Below are positions 7,230-13,741 of a stretch of DNA of 13,761 nucleotides, one piece after another. The notes beneath the pieces are model-generated. The model searched no databases and was not told where the DNA came from. It saw nothing but the letters and a program-made list of their open reading frames with translations. The DNA lies in NCBI GenBank assembly GCA_017552165.1, contig JAFZCF010000202.1, positions 1 to 13,761 on the forward strand, in the 5' to 3' direction. This DNA comes from Clostridia bacterium (GTDB taxonomy: Bacteria; Bacillota_A; Clostridia; Oscillospirales; CAG-272). Position numbers and translations under genes: made by a program. Positions within the stretch are counted from its first letter, which is position 1; the number at the start of each line of letters is the position of its first letter.

Positions 7230-9008
7230 TCACGCAGCCGCCTCGAGCAGATCGAAAACGCTGTTTCTCAGCTCGTTGAGAAGCTCGGTGCTGCCGCTTT
7301 CATATGAGGCGTAGTGGCCGACGTCGGTCACGATCCCGCCGATTATCTCAAGGATCTTTTCCCTTCCGAGCGCGGCCTCGGCGGTCTTGAAGAGCTGGAA
7401 ATCCTCAACTCCGTCGCGCATCGCCTCGAAGCCGAGGGTCGTGACCGGCTTTTTCGTCACGGGGTGCCAGTATATCAGCACTCCGTCGTCCGTCGCCATG
7501 CTGTCCGACTTGGGGAATTTGAAATCCGTATCGAGGTAATCCTCCGCCCATACGTTCTCGCAGAAGTTCCAGGTCGTAGCCGACCAGTAGAGGAAGCCGT
7601 CGACGTCCTCCTGATACTGTGACCAGAACATGAGCCGCTTGTCGGTCCCCGGCGTGCAGGGCAGGCAGTTGAAGGAATAGAACCCGTCGGATCTGCCGCT
7701 GCCGCAGGTGTACCAGAAGAGTGTGTCGCCGCGTTCTCTCTTGAGCCTGAGGAGCGACTCCTTCAGCTCGCCGGTGAACATATTGATGAGCGGGCAGTAC
7801 GCCGTCGAATATTCGGACATGCGCTCGACGATGTTCTTCCCGTCTGCCGAGATATTGGTGTTGAAGGCGTCGAGGAAGTTCGTCGTGTCGAAATAATTTT
7901 TGACGTACTTCGCGTTCTCAACGATATACTGAAACTGCTCCTCGTTGTGCGGCTCGTCGAACCTCGCGAAATAGAGCTTGTCGAGCCAGCCGTTCTCCTC
8001 GGCTATGCGGTACGTCCTGTCGAGCAGGGTCGCGCGCCTGTTCGCCGACTCCTCGTATATGAAGGACGAGATGTTGGAGCCGGTAAACCTCGGGCTGTTG
8101 ATGAACCTCTTGACCTCGTCGAAATTCTCGCTCAGAAGGTCGTTCTCAAAGGGAAGCCAGGTCGTGCAGAACCTGTTGTCGAGGAGGAACCAGGCGTATT
8201 CGAGCAGAAGGTCCATGTTGACGTTGCCGTCGTCGTGCTGAAATCCCAGCGCCGGCGCGCTCTCGGGGCCCGCCGGATAGTTGGGATCGCCGTTCTGCTT
8301 GTCGTATCCCAGCCCGATCATCGTCAGGCACTCGGTCTTGTCGTCATAATATACGTCGCGCACTCTCACCGACACGTCGCCCGAAAGGAGTTCCCTGCCG
8401 TCTTTGCTGACCGTCAGTTTGCCCGTGTAGGTGCCGGGAACCGTGTCGGCGTCGGTTTTGTAGTTTACGTAGAGAGTGCGGCAGGTGTTCGCGGCGACAT
8501 CAAAGCTGCCGCCCTGATATTCGTCGTCCATCGGGAGCATCGCCGCCGGCTGCCACACGAAGGAGTCGTGGATTGCGTCGGATTTGTTTATCCAGAGATA
8601 CCACACGACGTTGACGGTGCCGGAAAGCGTATGCCCCTGCCCGTCGCTGAGCGGCGCAACGTCGCATCTGAGGCCGTCGACGTCTTTGTCCGAGGTCAGG
8701 AGGTACTGAAATCCCTCGGCCTCGTTCTTTGCCATCTGGATCTCTATCGACTGTTTCGTCCCCTGCTCGAACTTGTCGCGCTGGTAGAGCGCCGAGCCGT
8801 AGTCGAACCATCCGCTGAGCGCGGCGGGGGTCTCCGTAACGGCCGTCGTGACGGTTCCATCCGCCGCCGTGCCCGTGGCGGTATCCGACGCCGCCGGGCC
8901 GTTCTCCCCGTTGTGACCGCACGCGCATATAAGCGCGACGGTCATTATAAGAGCGCACAGGGCGGCGAGACCCGCCGCCCCGTAACGCTTTTCAGGTTTT
9001 ATTGTCAT
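7230..9008 (-). CDS. GH123-like (DUF4091) glycoside hydrolase lipoprotein (592 aa)
   Basis: The lipoprotein signal ends in LICAC (Cys30), followed by a Thr/Ala/Gly-rich linker to about residue 60, so the enzyme should be tethered outside the cell. An N-terminal beta domain (about 65-220) precedes a TIM-barrel-like catalytic region with YFARFDEPHNEEQF, in which Asp351-Glu352 matches the acidic pair GH123 enzymes use in substrate-assisted catalysis. The C-terminal part carries the DUF4091 pattern: GFLYWSATTWNF (471-482), DDGVLIYW (507-514) and FEAMRDGVEDFQLF (527-540). GH123 proper cleaves beta-linked N-acetylgalactosamine; most DUF4091 proteins are untested, so the substrate is open. The gene begins 13 bp after the solute-binding protein stop, with no clear Shine-Dalgarno sequence, which suggests translational coupling. 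Last gene of the probable operon. Confidence 0.85.
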   Translation of the reverse strand: MTIKPEKRYGAAGLAALCALIMTVALICACGHNGENGPAASDTATGTAADGTVTTAVTETPAALSGWFDYGSALYQRDKFEQGTKQSIEIQMAKNEAEGFQYLLTSDKDVDGLRCDVAPLSDGQGHTLSGTVNVVWYLWINKSDAIHDSFVWQPAAMLPMDDEYQGGSFDVAANTCRTLYVNYKTDADTVPGTYTGKLTVSKDGRELLSGDVSVRVRDVYYDDKTECLTMIGLGYDKQNGDPNYPAGPESAPALGFQHDDGNVNMDLLLEYAWFLLDNRFCTTWLPFENDLLSENFDEVKRFINSPRFTGSNISSFIYEESANRRATLLDRTYRIAEENGWLDKLYFARFDEPHNEEQFQYIVENAKYVKNYFDTTNFLDAFNTNISADGKNIVERMSEYSTAYCPLINMFTGELKESLLRLKRERGDTLFWYTCGSGRSDGFYSFNCLPCTPGTDKRLMFWSQYQEDVDGFLYWSATTWNFCENVWAEDYLDTDFKFPKSDSMATDDGVLIYWHPVTKKPVTTLGFEAMRDGVEDFQLFKTAEAALGREKILEIIGGIVTDVGHYASYESGSTELLNELRNSVFDLLEAAA

Positions 9009-9021
9009 CTGATTTTTCTGT

Positions 9022-10521
9022 TCAGGCCTTAGCCATGAACTTCTTGTAGAACTGATTGCAGACGAGATGCATGACGTCCTCGATCTCCGCCCAGTTTGAC
9101 GCGTAGGTGTTGGCGCCGCTGTTCACCATGCTGTATATCGAATTGAGTACCGGCCCGTAGTAGCGGATATCCTCGTTCGGAGCGATGAGATAAGCGAACT
9201 CGAACATAGACCAGTCGCTCAGCATCTTTCTCCAGTTTTCTCTCGACTGGTCGTCCTGAAGCACTCTGTACTGTACAAAGTTCTCATAGAACGCCGGAAC
9301 GAGATATTTCTGCGAGCCGTAGGACATCGCCTCGATCATCGCGCCGACGAAATCGGGATCGTCTATATCGGAGGGAACGTAGAGCATTCCGCCCGAGGCG
9401 AAGGAGTAGTATCTGTCCTGCTGATCGTCATATTTCGGCTGGGGAATGACGGCGATGTTTATATCGACGTCCCAGTTGTGTATCTCTCTGAGCTCGCTTC
9501 CCGAAGAACGGAAGAGGGCGCGGCCGTCCTGGAATATCGTCTGGTTCCACTCGTCGTTGTAGAGCTCGGGCATCTTTACGAACTGCTCGATGGTGTCGAA
9601 TACGCGGACCGCCTTGTCCGTAGCGTAGTCGAACTCCCAGCCGCTGTCGGTTATGTAAGAGCCTTTGAGCCCCGCGGCAGTGAAGATGCCGAGGCCGGAG
9701 CCGGGCGTCCCGGCGTAGCCGTAATAGTCGTTCGCGTCCCTTTCGTTATTTTTGTTGACGTCCTCGTACTGGCCTTCCATCATTTTGAAAAGCTGCTCGA
9801 CCGTCCACGTGCCGTTGTCAACGAGATCGTAAACGTAGTTGTGTTCGTAGTTGAGGTCCTCGAGGATGTCGAGGTTGACGTACATTCTCTGCGCGTTCTG
9901 GCACGGATATGTCATATCCGAGCAGAAAACGAACTGTTTGTCTCTCAGGCGGTAGGTCTCGTTGAAGGTGTGGTGATAGTAGTCGGCGTCCCAGTTGATG
10001 TACGGGAGCGTCGCCGCGTCGTACAGAAGATCGTCGATTATGAAATCCGAGACGGCTATATACGACTCAAGGAACCAGAGATCGTAGATCGTGTCGCCGT
10101 CGGCGGCAAGCTGCATGAAATAGAACTTGCCTTCCTTGCCGCCCAGCCACTGCCAGAGCTCGTCGCAGGTTATGGTGCAGCCGAACTTGTCCTCTATCTC
10201 TTCGTTGCGCTTGTGAGCAGCAGCCTGGAGGCGGTCGCTCTCGTCCGGTTCGTCAACGTCGAAAAAGCTCGCCCAGTAGATGTCGATGTTGCCGCCCGTG
10301 TACGTGGCAATCTTGAATTCCTTGCCGTCAAAACGGGTGCCGCCCGGGATGTTGCCGTAGTCGGACTCCGGCAGCTTCTGGGTATCGTCGCCCGAGCTGT
10401 CGCCGGACGCCTTGCCGGACGTGTCGGCTCCCGGCCCCGCCGGGGTGTTCGTGCACGCCATGAGGGCGGTTACGGTGAGCAGGACGGCGATGAGCAGCGA
10501 AAGTACTTTTCTGAAACTCAT
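9022..10521 (-). CDS. Extracellular solute-binding lipoprotein, family 1 (sugar ABC transporter type)
   Basis: A 499-residue lipoprotein: signal peptide ending in ALMAC (Cys23), then a low-complexity Gly/Ser/Asp/Thr linker to about 50, then the two-lobe binding fold of carbohydrate ABC importers. Recognisable features are FKIATYTGG at the first strand, a Tyr/Trp-rich middle, and DVNKNNERDANDYYGY, the acidic loop followed by YG found in many family 1 proteins, where such a loop may bind calcium. AAGGAG lies six bases before the ATG. It sits between the lyase-like gene and the GH123-like gene, but no permease or ATPase gene accompanies it. It may therefore use permeases encoded elsewhere, or serve as a surface glycan binder. 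The ligand is not visible; sialylated or amino-sugar oligosaccharides are suggested only by the neighbours. Confidence 0.92.
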   Translation of the reverse strand: MSFRKVLSLLIAVLLTVTALMACTNTPAGPGADTSGKASGDSSGDDTQKLPESDYGNIPGGTRFDGKEFKIATYTGGNIDIYWASFFDVDEPDESDRLQAAAHKRNEEIEDKFGCTITCDELWQWLGGKEGKFYFMQLAADGDTIYDLWFLESYIAVSDFIIDDLLYDAATLPYINWDADYYHHTFNETYRLRDKQFVFCSDMTYPCQNAQRMYVNLDILEDLNYEHNYVYDLVDNGTWTVEQLFKMMEGQYEDVNKNNERDANDYYGYAGTPGSGLGIFTAAGLKGSYITDSGWEFDYATDKAVRVFDTIEQFVKMPELYNDEWNQTIFQDGRALFRSSGSELREIHNWDVDINIAVIPQPKYDDQQDRYYSFASGGMLYVPSDIDDPDFVGAMIEAMSYGSQKYLVPAFYENFVQYRVLQDDQSRENWRKMLSDWSMFEFAYLIAPNEDIRYYGPVLNSIYSMVNSGANTYASNWAEIEDVMHLVCNQFYKKFMAKA

Positions 10522-10532
10522 TTTGTTCTCCT

Positions 10533-10550
10533 TGTTCCGGTTGTTCCGGT
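10533..10550 (-). repeat. Tandem 9-bp repeat just upstream of the solute-binding protein RBS
   Basis: ACCGGAACA occurs twice back to back on the minus strand, immediately before the AGGAG of the 10521 gene. It lies in the 42-bp gap after the lyase-like gene. It could be an RNA or protein site, or simple slippage; function unknown. Confidence 0.6.
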
Positions 10551-10563
10551 TTTTGTAAACGGA

Positions 10564-11484
10564 TTATTTATCTCCGAGCTCGGCCGCGACCTGCGCGACG
10601 ACCCCGTCGAGATATTTCATCTTGTCGGCGACCTCCGCCTTCTGTTCGTCGGTCATGACGTGCACGGCGTTCGGCTCGCGGAAGCATCTCTCAATGCCGA
10701 AGCGGAGCTTGACTGTGTGCTCCACCGACTCGTAGAGGCCGTATCTGAATACGGGATCGAGGAACTCCGCGAGGGCGTTCTGAAGGACCGTCGCATGCTT
10801 GATATCGCCGCTCTGAACGCATCTGTAGATGAGCACGAACAGCTCGGGGAAGACGTTGTAGTTCATTCCGATGCCGCCCGTGGCGCCGGCGAGCAGACCG
10901 TAGGTCAGGAGCTCGTCCTCGCCGTTGAAGATGACGAGATCCGGCTTGTGGATGAGGAGTCTCCTCATATAGAAGAAATTGGCGTCGGAGAATTTGAGGC
11001 CTATCACGTTCTTGATGCTGAGGAGCTCGATGAGCTCGTCGGCGGGGATGTGGAGCGTGAAGGCCGGGATGTAGTAGAGCAGGAAAGGCGTGTCGCCCGC
11101 GGCCGCCGCGAGCTTTTCGTAATAATTCCTGCGCTGTATGCTGTTCGACCTGTCGACAGGCATGGCGGAGACCGCGTCGGCTCCCGCAGCAACGGCGTGC
11201 TTGACGAGCTCAACGGATTCCTCCGTGCTCTTTACGCCCGCGTTGATTATGCAGAGTTTGCCGTATTCCTTGCAGATCTTTGCGGCGCGCTCTGCGACCG
11301 CCTTGCGGTCGGAAATTTTAAGATAGCTCCCGTCGCCCGTCGCTCCGCAGACGTAAAGTCCGTCGACGCCCTTTGAGAAGACGTAGCGGATCACCTTTTC
11401 CATAGCGTCGAGATCCACTCCGCCCTCGGGCTTGATGGGCGAGATCACCGGCACGAGAATGCCCTTGAATTTGCTTTTGTCCAT
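10564..11484 (-). CDS. N-acetylneuraminate lyase-like aldolase, DapA/NanA family (306 aa)
   Basis: A class I (Schiff-base) aldolase of the dihydrodipicolinate synthase/N-acetylneuraminate lyase superfamily, full length for the family. The Schiff-base lysine is Lys164 (VIGLKFSD) and the catalytic tyrosine is Tyr137 (LLYYIPA). FNGEDELLTYGLLAGATGGIG (188-206 core) closely matches the sialic-acid lyase segment with its Asp-Glu pair (D190, E191), and CFREP near the C-terminus also resembles NanA. If active as such it would split sialic acid into ManNAc and pyruvate in the cytoplasm. Two departures stand out: the usual G(S/T)TGE loop reads GATGD (47-51), and YNIP reads YYIP. A related 2-keto-sugar-acid aldolase activity is therefore possible. 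Start at 11484 has AAAGGG about ten bases upstream; 48 bp follow the sialidase-like gene. Confidence 0.88.
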   Translation of the reverse strand: MDKSKFKGILVPVISPIKPEGGVDLDAMEKVIRYVFSKGVDGLYVCGATGDGSYLKISDRKAVAERAAKICKEYGKLCIINAGVKSTEESVELVKHAVAAGADAVSAMPVDRSNSIQRRNYYEKLAAAAGDTPFLLYYIPAFTLHIPADELIELLSIKNVIGLKFSDANFFYMRRLLIHKPDLVIFNGEDELLTYGLLAGATGGIGMNYNVFPELFVLIYRCVQSGDIKHATVLQNALAEFLDPVFRYGLYESVEHTVKLRFGIERCFREPNAVHVMTDEQKAEVADKMKYLDGVVAQVAAELGDK

Positions 11485-11532
11485 TTTCGTATGTCCCTTT
11501 GAAACTGAAAAATTTGCGTTTTCCGGCGGGCT

Positions 11533-12630
11533 TTACGAAAGCTCGCTGTGTCTGACTCTCGCGATGACTCCCTCGAGGATCACCTCGTATCCGATGAGGA
11601 TGTAGTCCCCGCCGTCGAATATGGCGGGATACTGGACGCCCACGCGGGGATCGAGCATCTTTTGCCTTATGAAGGTCTTGCCGTCGTCCTCGCTGATGTC
11701 GATTATCATCGGATTGCGCTGATCTCCGCCCGTATAGGGGGCGCCGGACTCACGGGTGAGGTACGCCGGTATCGGGTTGAAGCACGCGACGGTGTACTTG
11801 CCGCTCTTCGCAATGGCAATCGGAGCGCAGGGGGAGGTGAAATGCTTGTTCGGCGCGGCCTGTGACCACGTTATGCCGTCGTCGTCGGAATACGTCTCGT
11901 AGAACGTGCCGAGGTCGGTGCGGCAGAATACTCTGATCCTTCCCTCCTCGGTCTGGTACGGGAAGGGCTCCTGAAGTCCCGACACCGAGATGTCCTCCGG
12001 CCAGCCGTAGACGCGCTTCGGCGCCTCGTACCACGTATATCCGTCGTCGTCGGAGATGAAGAAGGCGATCACCCCGTAAAGAGAGAGGCCGTAATAGCAT
12101 TCGGGGTCGAATCTGTGATACGCCATCGGGAGGAGTATCCGCCCGCTTTTAAGTCTGATCCCGTGCTGGTTGGTGAAGCAGAAGCCCTCGTCCTCGGGGG
12201 TTATGAGGAGCGGCTCCGACCACGTTGCGCCCTCGTCCTTTGAGCGGGAGAGGTACACCATACCCTTGTGGTATATATTGCTGTCGCGTCTCTCCTCCGA
12301 CGCTCCGCATTTGTAGTGGAGCACGTAGAAGAGGCCGAGGTCGCCGTTCTGCATCCTCATGAGCGTCGGGTCCATGAGGTTCTCTTTTCCGTCGCCGTAA
12401 ACTATCTTTATATCGCTCCAGGTTTTTCCTTCGTCGAAGGAACGCACCCACGCGAAGTCCGCGACGTCAAGGTCTTCGCCGAAATCGCTCCCGTGGTTGT
12501 AGTAATACGACCACATATAGACGATGGAGCCGTCGTTAAGTCTGAAAAAACATCCCTCGGAGTTGCGCGTGTTTTCGGAAGACGTCGGCATGACGCAGAC
12601 TTCCCTGCCCGCAAGAGGCAAAAATCCCAT
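11533..12630 (-). CDS. Sialidase-fold (BNR/Asp-box) protein without signal peptide (365 aa)
   Basis: A beta-propeller protein with five Asp boxes (SxDxGxTW type): SFDEGKTW (64-71), SKDEGATW (130-137), SDDDGYTW (193-200), SDDDGITW (248-255) and the variant SEDDGKTF (313-320), spaced 55-66 residues, as in GH33-like sialidases. IRLKSGRILLP (158-168), LQEPFP (219-224), CRTDLGTF (236-243) and DQRNPMII (303-310) resemble sialidase strands that carry conserved Arg and Glu, but the N-terminal Arg-Ile-Pro motif is absent, so the arginine triad cannot be confirmed. No signal peptide or membrane segment: cytoplasmic. GAGG lies seven bases before the ATG. Its neighbour, the NanA-like lyase, supports release of sialic acid from imported oligosaccharides; a non-hydrolytic or different glycosidase role of this divergent family is possible. 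Confidence 0.85.
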   Translation of the reverse strand: MGFLPLAGREVCVMPTSSENTRNSEGCFFRLNDGSIVYMWSYYYNHGSDFGEDLDVADFAWVRSFDEGKTWSDIKIVYGDGKENLMDPTLMRMQNGDLGLFYVLHYKCGASEERRDSNIYHKGMVYLSRSKDEGATWSEPLLITPEDEGFCFTNQHGIRLKSGRILLPMAYHRFDPECYYGLSLYGVIAFFISDDDGYTWYEAPKRVYGWPEDISVSGLQEPFPYQTEEGRIRVFCRTDLGTFYETYSDDDGITWSQAAPNKHFTSPCAPIAIAKSGKYTVACFNPIPAYLTRESGAPYTGGDQRNPMIIDISEDDGKTFIRQKMLDPRVGVQYPAIFDGGDYILIGYEVILEGVIARVRHSELS

Positions 12631-12643
12631 AATGATCCTCTTT

Positions 12644-12688
12644 CTGAAAATGTGCGAATCCCAGATTATGGAATTCGCACATCTTCAA
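12644..12688 (-). other. Long intergenic stem-loop between surface-protein and sialidase-like genes
   Basis: On the minus strand ATGTGCGAAT (12673-12682) pairs with ATTCGCACAT (12650-12659) around TCC/GGG and a 7-nt loop. The stem extends outward to 12644-12688, about 19 pairs in all, several of them G-U. These are wobbles in minus-strand RNA but mismatches in plus-strand RNA, which fits a structure acting in this operon's transcript. No T run follows the complete stem, though TTTT follows the inner 13-bp stem, so attenuation, processing or stabilisation of the upstream message are all possible. It begins 18 nt after the tandem stop codons and ends about seven bases before the next RBS. Confidence 0.75.
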
Positions 12689-12706
12689 TACACGTTTTTT
12701 GCGTTA

Positions 12707-13534
12707 TTACTTTCTGATCTTCTTGCTGATGAGAGCCGTTCCGAGAGCGGAGACAGCGAGAACGATCGCGACGGCCGCAGTGTAGTCGGCGGTGTCGGTA
12801 GCGGGCTCAGTAGACGCGCCTTCAACCCATGCGGTGCTGCCGTCAGCGGTGTAAGCTGCCGCGAGCCATGTGGACCAGAACTTGATGTTTAAATATTTGG
12901 TGCTGGGATCATAGATACAGAAATACTTGGTATCCTTACTGATTGCATTTTTAAACACAAAGCGTACGCCGAGCGTTGCGCCGCAATCGGGGCTGAACTC
13001 GTTCTCCCCGTTGGATTTCACGGCCTTGGGGTCGTATCTGTAGATCTGAACCTCTGCCTTTTTCCAGCTGACACCGTCTTCGGAATAGTAGACCTCGAAA
13101 TCGTTCAGGTCGCTGAAATCGAGTGCGCCGGAAGTAGCAACGTCTTCTTCACTTTTATCGAAGAAAGCCCAGCAAAGCTCGGTAGCGTCCTTGACAAGAC
13201 CCGCATCGTAATAAGCGCCGGGAACATAGTAGTTCCATTCAGCCGCGCCCTCGAGGTCCTGGTTCGTATACTGCATTTCGGGCAAGTCTGCCGTAAAACT
13301 GCCATACCACATTGTACCTCCGGCTTCGTGACCGGTAACAATGCTGTACGTGCCGTCGCCCTTGTCAGTGATTCTGAGTTTCTGGAGCATAGGGTTCGTC
13401 TTGCCGATCGTCTGAAGCGTACGTTCGCCTGCGGCGGGCTGAAGCGTCGCGGGGCCGGCAGCCGCGGTGGCTGCGATGGCGAGGAGCGTCATTACGATCA
13501 TGACGACCGCCATGATTATTGAAAGTTTTTTCAT
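12707..13534 (-). CDS. Small surface-anchored protein, possible carbohydrate-binding beta-sandwich (275 aa)
   Basis: No family recognised with confidence. The signal peptide covers about 1-26 (MKKLSIIMAV, hydrophobic core, ATAAA). The mature part (about 27-240) is rich in aromatic residues. It holds DFEVYYSEDGVSWKKAEVQI, which reads like the strand-turn-strand of discoidin (F5/8C) or carbohydrate-binding modules and also resembles an Asp box; GVRFVFKN and KYFCIYDP follow as further strands. The C-terminus is ATDTADYT, one transmembrane helix and SKKIRK, a sortase-like layout without LPXTG. The frame is open to 13744, but the ATG at 13534 has AAGGAG eight bases upstream and follows a good promoter. 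Tandem stops TAA TAA end it. It is the first gene of the operon, so a surface glycan-binding role is a reasonable guess. Confidence 0.78.
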   Translation of the reverse strand: MKKLSIIMAVVMIVMTLLAIAATAAAGPATLQPAAGERTLQTIGKTNPMLQKLRITDKGDGTYSIVTGHEAGGTMWYGSFTADLPEMQYTNQDLEGAAEWNYYVPGAYYDAGLVKDATELCWAFFDKSEEDVATSGALDFSDLNDFEVYYSEDGVSWKKAEVQIYRYDPKAVKSNGENEFSPDCGATLGVRFVFKNAISKDTKYFCIYDPSTKYLNIKFWSTWLAAAYTADGSTAWVEGASTEPATDTADYTAAVAIVLAVSALGTALISKKIRK

Positions 13535-13542
13535 CGTTTTTT

Positions 13543-13548
13543 CTCCTT
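13543..13548 (-). promoter_or_regulatory. Ribosome binding site fixing the start of the surface-protein gene
   Basis: AAGGAG lies eight bases before the ATG at 13534. The longer open frame upstream runs through the leader stem-loops and the promoter, so the shorter start is preferred. A clean signal peptide begins exactly here. Confidence 0.85.
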
Positions 13549-13597
13549 TGAGAAATTTATTTTTCAGCGGACTGGCCGCCGTGAGACTGTGCCTGGC

Positions 13598-13638
13598 CCG
13601 ACCGGAAGACCCGGCCGGACGCGGAGACGTCCGTCTCC
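13598..13638 (-). other. Two stem-loops in the ~109-nt 5' leader of the operon
   Basis: In minus-strand RNA, GGAGAC (13633-13638) pairs with GTCTCC (13623-13628) around four bases, only about five nucleotides from the expected transcript start. A second stem then forms: CCGGCCGG (13611-13618) with CCGGTCGG (13598-13605), 5-nt loop, one G-U pair. A 5'-terminal stem of this kind commonly protects a message from decay. No known riboswitch pattern was recognised. Confidence 0.6.
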
Positions 13639-13649
13639 TTACGATACAT

Positions 13650-13678
13650 ATTTTACCTAATACCGGGCGGATTGACAA
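13650..13678 (-). promoter_or_regulatory. Housekeeping sigma promoter of the 13534-7230 operon
   Basis: Minus strand -35 TTGTCA (13673-13678), 17-bp spacer, -10 TAAAAT (13650-13655), with GG before the -10. Transcription should start near 13643. The promoter core is bracketed by the inverted repeat at 13651-13687. Confidence 0.82.
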
Positions 13679-13687
13679 TAGGTAAAA
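13651..13687. repeat. Perfect 9-bp inverted repeat bracketing the operon promoter (candidate operator)
   Basis: TTTTACCTA (13651-13659) and TAGGTAAAA (13679-13687) are perfect inverted copies 19 bp apart (centres 28 bp apart). One arm covers the -10 element and the other abuts the -35, an arrangement that suits a dimeric repressor. Part of the left arm is constrained by the -10 itself, so the right arm, which has no promoter role, is the informative half. Confidence 0.5.
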
Positions 13688-13696
13688 AGGACTATT

Positions 13697-13741
13697 AAGC
13701 CCGAAAAAATGTCCGAATGGCTTACATTTTGCGGCTTTTTT
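13697..13741. terminator. Weak terminator-like hairpin at the right edge
   Basis: AAGCC (13697-13701) pairs with GGCTT (13733-13737), with inner AT-rich pairing (AAAA/TTTT and TGT/ACA) interrupted by small loops, and six T at 13736-13741 on the plus strand. On the minus strand the inner AAAATGT/ACATTTT stem followed by two further T could instead end a gene lying beyond the window. Neither strand gives a strong GC stem, so the call is tentative. Confidence 0.35.

Noticed and set aside
9478..11376. Very long open frame on the plus strand (about 630 codons) opposite the solute-binding protein and lyase-like genes
   Set aside because: It is antisense to two clear genes, has no family-like content or RBS, and its Val/Arg/Glu/Leu-rich composition is what the complement of GC-rich coding sequence gives.
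12660..12690. Possible promoter for the sialidase-like gene (TTGAAG and CATAAT)
   Set aside because: The two hexamers are only 12 bp apart, and no suitable -35 lies 16-18 bp upstream; the bases are better explained by the hairpin.
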